Assembly (NCBI GenBank): GCA_016295275.1 | Contig: JAEDLN010000057.1 | Location: 1 to 10,995, forward strand | Direction: 5' to 3' | From: Kiritimatiellia bacterium | Lineage (GTDB): Bacteria; Verrucomicrobiota; Kiritimatiellia; RFP12; UBA3636 | Length of the DNA: 10,995 nt | In this document: piece after piece, positions 6,277 to 10,995 of the stretch | Layout: each line of letters starts with the position of its first letter | Numbering within the stretch: the first letter of the stretch is position 1 | Notes under the pieces: model-generated | Seen by the model: only the letters and a program-made list of their open reading frames with translations | Told to the model about the DNA's origin: nothing | Database searches by the model: none | Program-made: the position numbers and the translations under genes

Positions 6277-8009
6277 CAGGGATGGCCGGGCTTGTAGCGC
6301 CAATGCTTTTCCATGCCAAGCGGAAAATCGTGGAGGCGGAAATTGGCGAGATGCGGGCCGAGGAGTACGATTTCGCGGCGGTGGTAGAGAAAGATCCACG
6401 GCATTTGGGAGCGGATGATTTCCTGCATTTCGAGACAAAGCGTCCGGCGGCGCTGCTCATCGGTTGTCGCGCAAGCTTCTTCGTAGAGGGCGTCGTACTG
6501 CGGATCGCTGAAATTGACTCGGTTGGGACCCGGGGATGCGTTTTGGGAGGCGAAGAGCTGAAGGAAGTTGAGCGGATCGGGATAATCGGCGATCCAGCTG
6601 AGGAGGAAGATGGCCGTATTGCGTTTGGCAAGCGACTGGATGAAATGCGGGAAGGTCTGGATATCCAGTGCGAGATCGATGCCGATTTTCGAGAAAAAGG
6701 AGGCAATCAGCTCGGCGCCCTCGCGTGTTTCCTGGTCGGCCTTTCCGAGGGTCAGGGTCAGGCGGAGGCGGCGACCCGTGGCGGGATCGATGCCATTCGG
6801 GTAACCGGCCTCTGCGAGGAGTTGTCTGGCCCGTTCGATATCGTAGCCGTAGGGTTGCGGCGTTTCCAGGCGGTTGGCGATGCCGGGCGGGATGGGGCCG
6901 TCCGAGGCGACGACTCTTCCTCGGTTGAAGGCGACCCATGTCGAGGCGTCGAACGCGCAGGAAAGCGCCCGTCGGAGGTTGACGTTGGCACCGACGACGG
7001 GATCGTCCATATTGAAGCCGATGAAGTACGTTTCCAGCGCGGGCTGGGCGGCGATGCGGATGCCGCGCTGCGCAAGACCGGGGCGCAGCTCGCCGTTTTC
7101 ATCCAGAACCGCGTCCCAATTGTCGCGGGAAATTTCCGTTGCCAACTCGAAGGTGCCGCGCAGGAAGGAGAGCCAACGCGTCGATGCGTCCGACATGCAC
7201 CAGTACTCGATGGCCTCGTAGGGAACCGTGCCGGTCCAGTCTTCGAGCACCGGCGTGCAGTCGCGTGCGGAATCGCGTCCGGGGCGGCGTTCGAATCGCA
7301 TCCGGTGGCCGCGTTTCCAGTCGGTCAGGCGGAAGGGTCCGGAACCGGCTTCATGCTGTCCGAATCGGGCTCCATACGCGGCGACGGCTTCCGGCGGCAC
7401 GATCGCGCCGAAGGGGAGAGCGAGCCGCCAGAGAAAGTCCGGAACGGGACGCGTCAGGCGTATGACGAGGGTCTGCTCGTCGGGGGTTTGCAGACCGGCG
7501 ATCTCGCGTGTGTAATCGGTCGGGCGTTTCGGATCGCGGCTTGCCTCGTAGAATTCGTCGAAGCCCTCGATGAGACCTGCGAATATCCAGCGACCGCCGG
7601 ACGTCAGTTTGGCATCGGCCAGGCGTTTCCAGGAGAAGACGACATCCGCCGAGGTGATTTTGCGGCGCCGGTCCGGCGTATCGAAGCAGGCATCCGGACC
7701 AAAGAAAAGATCGTCGCGCAGGCGGAATGTCAGCGTCCGTCCGTCGGGGCTGATTTCCGGCATCGTTTCCGCCGCGTATGGAACGAGGCGATACGGGCGT
7801 GCGGCATAGTCGTATTGGAGAAGCGTTTCGTAGACGAGGCAGACGGGGCGCCCGGCCGACGAAGAGGTCGCCTGAATGGGATCCAAGCTGGATACGGGCG
7901 CATCCGCCCGCCGGAAAACGGGGGCGATTTCGCCGGCTTTCAGAGAAGGGACGGAGAGAATGCAGGCGGCAAGCGCGGCAAGCGCCGATTTCGAAACGCG
8001 GATTTTCAC
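6276..8009 (-). CDS. Peptide-type ABC transporter substrate-binding protein (OppA/SBP_bac_5 family)
   Basis: The product (577 residues from the start chosen here) is a periplasmic binding protein of the oligopeptide/nickel family, which captures peptides or other small solutes for an ABC importer. Family features include an early LDPIQATSS-type strand, LTFRLRDDLFF, ITSADVVFSWKRL, GSGPFRLTDWKRG and, near the end, NRVNFSDPQYDALYEEA with a WRYKPGHP tail. I chose the GTG at 8009 because it gives a compact signal peptide, MKIRVSKSALAALAAC, followed by ILSVPSLKA. An in-frame ATG at 8060 would add 17 residues in front of it. LAAC fits a lipobox, so the protein could be a lipoprotein; cleavage after LKA is the alternative. 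No permease or ATPase genes are present, so it is an orphan component here. It lies 60 bp after the phosphoribosyltransferase gene. Confidence 0.87.
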   Translation of the reverse strand: MKIRVSKSALAALAACILSVPSLKAGEIAPVFRRADAPVSSLDPIQATSSSAGRPVCLVYETLLQYDYAARPYRLVPYAAETMPEISPDGRTLTFRLRDDLFFGPDACFDTPDRRRKITSADVVFSWKRLADAKLTSGGRWIFAGLIEGFDEFYEASRDPKRPTDYTREIAGLQTPDEQTLVIRLTRPVPDFLWRLALPFGAIVPPEAVAAYGARFGQHEAGSGPFRLTDWKRGHRMRFERRPGRDSARDCTPVLEDWTGTVPYEAIEYWCMSDASTRWLSFLRGTFELATEISRDNWDAVLDENGELRPGLAQRGIRIAAQPALETYFIGFNMDDPVVGANVNLRRALSCAFDASTWVAFNRGRVVASDGPIPPGIANRLETPQPYGYDIERARQLLAEAGYPNGIDPATGRRLRLTLTLGKADQETREGAELIASFFSKIGIDLALDIQTFPHFIQSLAKRNTAIFLLSWIADYPDPLNFLQLFASQNASPGPNRVNFSDPQYDALYEEACATTDEQRRRTLCLEMQEIIRSQMPWIFLYHRREIVLLGPHLANFRLHDFPLGMEKHWRYKPGHP

Positions 8010-8069
8010 AAATCGAATGCTAGCAGAAATCGAATTCCATCGAAATGTCCGTTTCTGCATCCGGTGTTG

Positions 8070-8609
8070 CTAGACGATTCCCAACAACGCCGCGAGATCG
8101 TGATCCTTGCAGACGATTTCTTCCGGAGTGAGGCCCATGATTTCGTGCGGAAAGACGAGCCATTCGTTTGTCTCCCTCTGGTAGAAATCGGGCGCGAAGT
8201 TCTGCTTGCTCCGCAGCGGCTTGTAGTAGAGCGTTGCGAAACGAAGCTGGTTGGTATGCGGGGAGAGGGATTCCTTCATTGCCGCGCAGGTATCGCCGCT
8301 GTCGAAGATGTCATCGACAACGAGCACCTTTGTTTCGGGGCGGATATGCCGGAGGAGCGGCTCGAGATTTTCGATGATCGGTTTTCCGTGCTCGCCGATT
8401 CCGGTATACGCCATGGTTTTGACGGCGGTATGGTAGCTTTTGATTCCCTTGTACTGGAGAAATTCCTGTACGGCGATGCCGACCGGGGTTCCGCCGCGCC
8501 ACAGGCCGACGATCACCTCCGGATGCCAGCCGGAGTCGTAAATCTTTTTGGCGAGACGGAAGCTGTCTTTCGTCAGCTCGTTCGAGGAAAGGAAAATTTT
8601 ACCCGTCAT
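8070..8609 (-). CDS. Phosphoribosyltransferase (purine PRT-like)
   Basis: The 179-residue product is a type I phosphoribosyltransferase. The PRPP-binding signature VLVVDDIFDSGDT lies at about residues 95-107, and an earlier EVIVGLWRGGTPVG forms the PPi-binding loop region. The shape is closest to xanthine/hypoxanthine-guanine phosphoribosyltransferases, which salvage purine bases using PRPP, but base specificity cannot be settled here. The C-terminal WLVFPHEIMG motif matches the hood region of the xanthine/guanine-type group. I chose the ATG at 8609, which begins directly before the first strand (KIFLSS); a TTG at 8618 would add only three residues. It follows the esterase gene after 60 bp without an evident promoter, so co-transcription with that gene is likely. 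Confidence 0.88.
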   Translation of the reverse strand: MTGKIFLSSNELTKDSFRLAKKIYDSGWHPEVIVGLWRGGTPVGIAVQEFLQYKGIKSYHTAVKTMAYTGIGEHGKPIIENLEPLLRHIRPETKVLVVDDIFDSGDTCAAMKESLSPHTNQLRFATLYYKPLRSKQNFAPDFYQRETNEWLVFPHEIMGLTPEEIVCKDHDLAALLGIV

Positions 8610-8669
8610 AGCGTGCAATTTGGGAAAAGCGTGAAAGCGGAAGGTGTGGAAAGGAGTGAAAGAGCGTGC

Positions 8670-10712
8670 TTATTTGGCGCGGAGCGGCGGAACCGGAAAG
8701 GCCGGAAAACCATCCTTGTTCCAAAGGCGCATATTGGGCGGATAGGCGTCCCATGCGTAGCGGACGGCAATGGGACTGGGTACGTCCGGAGAGAAGACGA
8801 GGACCGTCTTGCCTTCCAACCGGGCATCGGCCCAGACCCATTTTTTGTCGCGCCCGCAAATCGCCCATGCGTGTTCGCCGAACGTGTCTCCGTCGCGAAG
8901 CTCAAGGCCCTTTCCGACATTTTCGAACGAGACGCGAATGGCGTTCCCCTCGCGTTTGGCGGAAACGGCACGGGGACCTGTCGCGAGTCCTTTGGCATGG
9001 TAGCACAGCTTGGCGGCGAGAGCCTCCAGACGCCGTGCCACTTCGGCCTTGTTGGCGGGGTGGATGTCGGAGTGGTCGCCGATATCGACAGCCGACGCGA
9101 TGTCGCAATGCCGGACAAAGCGGATTTTCTCCTGTTCGACGCGTATGTGCGACCATGCCGACTCGACCGGCTCGGATTCTTTCCAGAAATCGTCGGGCAA
9201 CCGGTTTTCCGGCGTGTGCTGCATAAAGCCGGCCAGTTCGACGGCGAGAAAATACAGATCGGGATTACCGGTGGCGCGGCGCCAGCTTTCGACGAGTGCG
9301 CGCTGCAGGCGGTCGTAGCGTGCGTAGTCTCCGGCATTGGAGCAGCCCTGATACCAGAGCGCACCGCGGAAATGGAGATTCCGGAAGGGTGCAAACATGG
9401 CGTTGAAAAGCGTGGACGGAACCGAGAAGGTGAGGCGTTGCGCAAAGTTGTTCGAGACGGCAAGCTGCGGAACGCACGGGCGGGGACCGATGGCGCAGGA
9501 GGCCCGGAATTCGATCCGCTCTTCCCAGGGGTCCTTCGAAAGATCGAGCAGCCGATCGTCGCAAACGAGGCACGGCCCGTTGACGTATCCGCAAGCGGAA
9601 TGGTTTTCCAACCGGACGCAAAGGAGATGCTTGCCGGGCTTGGCCTGTGCCTTTGTGAGGGCAAAGCGTCTGGGAATGGCCCAGTAGTCGGGTTCGTCGA
9701 CATCGGTTTTCCCGATGGGTTTTCCGTCCCAGAAAACACTCCCGCAGTCATTCAGGCAATCGAAACGGACGGCGGATTGTTTGGCCGGCCAGGAATCCGG
9801 AATCGTGACCGTCGTGCGGTACCAGGCGACGCCGGGCGTTGCCACGCCCTTTCGGTAGCAATCGGTAATGCGGAGCGGCGTCCACTTTCCGGAAGCCTCG
9901 TCCGGTTTTGCCCATCCCGCGAGCGCTTCCGCAGTCGTTTCCGGTGCCGTATTGCGGAATTTGCGTATCCACGCATTGAATTCGTCTGCGTTCTTTTTGA
10001 AGATTTTCGAATCCGTCTGTTTCTTTCGTTTGCCGTCTTGTATGCGGGCGTATTTGATTTGCTCGAGTTCGGTTTTGAAGGAATGGCGGCGAAGCGTCTG
10101 TTCGTCGATCCACGGCTCGATGCGGCAACCGCCCCAGTTCGAATGAATCAGGCCGACGGGAACCCCGAGGCGTTTGCGAAGGCGCTGTCCGAACAGATAC
10201 CCGATGGCACTGACAGAGCTGACGTTTTCCGCGCTGGTTGCGGTTTTCCAGCACGTTCCGGTAGGCGCATTGTCGCAAGGACCGTCCGGCGATACGGTGC
10301 GCGGCATCCGGAAGACCCGCAAAAGCGGATCGTTTGCCGCCGCTGCGATTTCCTTGCCGTTTCGAAGGGAGTAGAAGAAATTGTCGCCCGAAACCGGAAA
10401 CTCCATATTCGATTGACCGCCGAGGAACCAGACTTCGCCGACCATGACGTCTTGCAGCCGGATGATCGTGCCGACGGCGTCGGCGGTGATGGTGATTTCG
10501 TAGGGACCGCCTGCCTTGAACGGTTTGAAGACCGCTTTCCAGGTTCCGTTCTTTTCGGTGACGGTTTTGATTTCGCGGGCAATGTCGGGACCGTCCATCC
10601 GAACGGTGATTTCCATTCCACCCGGAGCCGTTCCAACAATCCGAATGGGCATGTCTTGTTGAAAGACCATGTGGTCTCCGTACGTATTCGGAATCGAAAA
10701 GGTAGTATTCAT
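8670..10712 (-). CDS. Sialate O-acetylesterase-like SGNH hydrolase
   Basis: The 680-residue product matches the sialate O-acetylesterase (SASA) group of SGNH/GDSL hydrolases, which remove O-acetyl groups from sialic acids or other carbohydrates. An N-terminal beta domain (about 1-90) precedes the nucleophile motif GGQSNMEF with Ser101. The acid/base pair lies in DIHPANK (Asp549, His551). The block GALWYQGCSNAGDY lies near 450-463, with Cys457 where many members have Glu. A galactose-binding-like beta-sandwich is inserted at about 265-395 (WYRTTVTIPDSW, VFWDGKPIG, LLCVRLENH), as in several family members. The ATG at 10712 was chosen because the family N-terminus (YGDHMVFQQDMPIRI) follows at once; a TTG at 10736 would add eight unremarkable residues. 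Neither start yields a signal peptide, so the enzyme appears cytoplasmic, unlike many homologues. Acetylated plant or algal glycans are possible substrates. Confidence 0.88.
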   Translation of the reverse strand: MNTTFSIPNTYGDHMVFQQDMPIRIVGTAPGGMEITVRMDGPDIAREIKTVTEKNGTWKAVFKPFKAGGPYEITITADAVGTIIRLQDVMVGEVWFLGGQSNMEFPVSGDNFFYSLRNGKEIAAAANDPLLRVFRMPRTVSPDGPCDNAPTGTCWKTATSAENVSSVSAIGYLFGQRLRKRLGVPVGLIHSNWGGCRIEPWIDEQTLRRHSFKTELEQIKYARIQDGKRKKQTDSKIFKKNADEFNAWIRKFRNTAPETTAEALAGWAKPDEASGKWTPLRITDCYRKGVATPGVAWYRTTVTIPDSWPAKQSAVRFDCLNDCGSVFWDGKPIGKTDVDEPDYWAIPRRFALTKAQAKPGKHLLCVRLENHSACGYVNGPCLVCDDRLLDLSKDPWEERIEFRASCAIGPRPCVPQLAVSNNFAQRLTFSVPSTLFNAMFAPFRNLHFRGALWYQGCSNAGDYARYDRLQRALVESWRRATGNPDLYFLAVELAGFMQHTPENRLPDDFWKESEPVESAWSHIRVEQEKIRFVRHCDIASAVDIGDHSDIHPANKAEVARRLEALAAKLCYHAKGLATGPRAVSAKREGNAIRVSFENVGKGLELRDGDTFGEHAWAICGRDKKWVWADARLEGKTVLVFSPDVPSPIAVRYAWDAYPPNMRLWNKDGFPAFPVPPLRAK

Positions 10713-10773
10713 AAACGAGATGTGAAAAGGTTGCAAACGGGAAAAAGCCTGTCCCCGAATGTATGGATAGCCG

Positions 10774-10803
10774 ATTCTACCAAAGTATTTCGACTGATGT
10801 CAC
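10774..10803 (-). promoter_or_regulatory. Candidate promoter of the esterase gene
   Basis: On the minus strand, GTGACA (10803-10798) and TAGAAT (10779-10774) are separated by 18 bp, and GG precedes the -10 as it does in the candidate upstream of the GH78 gene. Transcription would start near 10767, giving a leader of about 55 bases to the ATG at 10712. The leader has no Shine-Dalgarno sequence. Confidence 0.5.
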
Positions 10804-10848
10804 CCCGTTTTTTATACCACAGCCGCCCACCCCTTGCCCCGTAGCAGG

Positions 10849-10995
10849 TCCCTACCGCCATTACGCACGCATGGTGCGCACGCGCATTATCCTGCGGCGC
10901 GATGGGGACATCGCGCCCTACCGCCATTACGCACGCGTGAGGTGCGCACCGCCCGTGCGCCGTGGTATGGTGCCGCGGCTTTGCCGCGGGTGAGG
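10849..10995. repeat. Right array of GC-rich modular repeats
   Basis: The same modules as at the left end recur in the same orientation. The 22-bp core lies at 10850-10871 (last base differs) and 10916-10937. The CGCGCATTA module is at 10881-10894. The GGGA-loop hairpin is at 10896-10917. A new hairpin, CCGCGGC (10973-10979), loop TTT, GCCGCGG (10983-10989), closes the array at the window edge. GGTGCGCACC at 10941-10950 is a perfect 10-bp palindrome. The array is upstream of the esterase gene and contains no plausible coding region; it probably continues beyond the window. Confidence 0.8.
10896..10917. repeat. Hairpin module with GGGA loop (right copy)
   Basis: This is identical to the hairpin at 15-36: a 9-bp perfect stem with a GGGA loop, again directly followed by the 22-bp core. 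The two copies form part of a 44-bp perfect direct repeat (13-56 and 10894-10937). Confidence 0.7.

Noticed and set aside
8010..8060. Longer N-terminus of the binding protein from the ATG at 8060
   Set aside because: It would place 17 extra residues before an otherwise compact signal peptide; the GTG at 8009 is preferred, though the ATG cannot be excluded.
6159..10844. A 1561-codon open frame on the plus strand across three genes and their gaps
   Set aside because: It is in exact codon register opposite three genes with clear family motifs. It stays open only because they avoid TTA, CTA and TCA. Its translation shows no domain.
10973..10989. Intrinsic terminator at the right edge
   Set aside because: The CCGCGGC/GCCGCGG hairpin is strong but is followed by GTGAGG, not a T-tract, and it fits the repeat array pattern.

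Overview
The window (roughly 60% G+C by eye) looks like ordinary chromosome from a free-living or gut-associated bacterium of the Planctomycetes-Verrucomicrobia group, most likely Kiritimatiellota or Lentisphaerota. That placement is an inference. It rests on the gene mix (GH78-type rhamnosidase, sialate O-acetylesterase, cobalamin-type radical SAM protein, GluQ-RS), the near absence of Shine-Dalgarno sequences, and the strong avoidance of TTA, CTA and TCA codons. No rRNA, tRNA, phage, transposase or CRISPR is visible.

Layout. Positions 1-167 and 10849-10995 hold a GC-rich modular repeat. It has a 22-bp core (four copies, all in one orientation), a GNRA-loop hairpin module (two copies) and a short CGCGCATTA module. 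Between these arrays lie eight intact protein genes. A GH78-family glycoside hydrolase (292-2718, plus strand) meets head-on a compact four-gene minus-strand operon (6205 down to 2715). Their stop codons interlock on a single CTAG. The operon encodes, in transcription order, a B12-binding-type radical SAM enzyme, glutamyl-Q tRNA(Asp) synthetase, a YkgJ-type cysteine-cluster protein and a zinc-ribbon membrane protein. Its genes overlap by 4, 14 and 4 bp. A near-consensus promoter (TTGCTG, 17 bp, TATACT) lies just upstream.

Further right, also on the minus strand, come a sialate O-acetylesterase (10712-8670), a phosphoribosyltransferase (8609-8070) and a peptide-type ABC substrate-binding protein (8009-6276). 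The esterase has its own candidate promoter (GTGACA, 18 bp, TAGAAT).

Working together: the GH78 enzyme and the esterase are carbohydrate-processing enzymes and neither shows a signal peptide, so they may act on imported oligosaccharides in the cytoplasm. The exported binding protein has no permease genes here. The least explained unit is the four-gene radical SAM / GluQ-RS / YkgJ / zinc-ribbon operon, whose tight coupling suggests a shared, unassigned role. The second unexplained element is the modular repeat, which sits upstream of the outermost gene at both ends.
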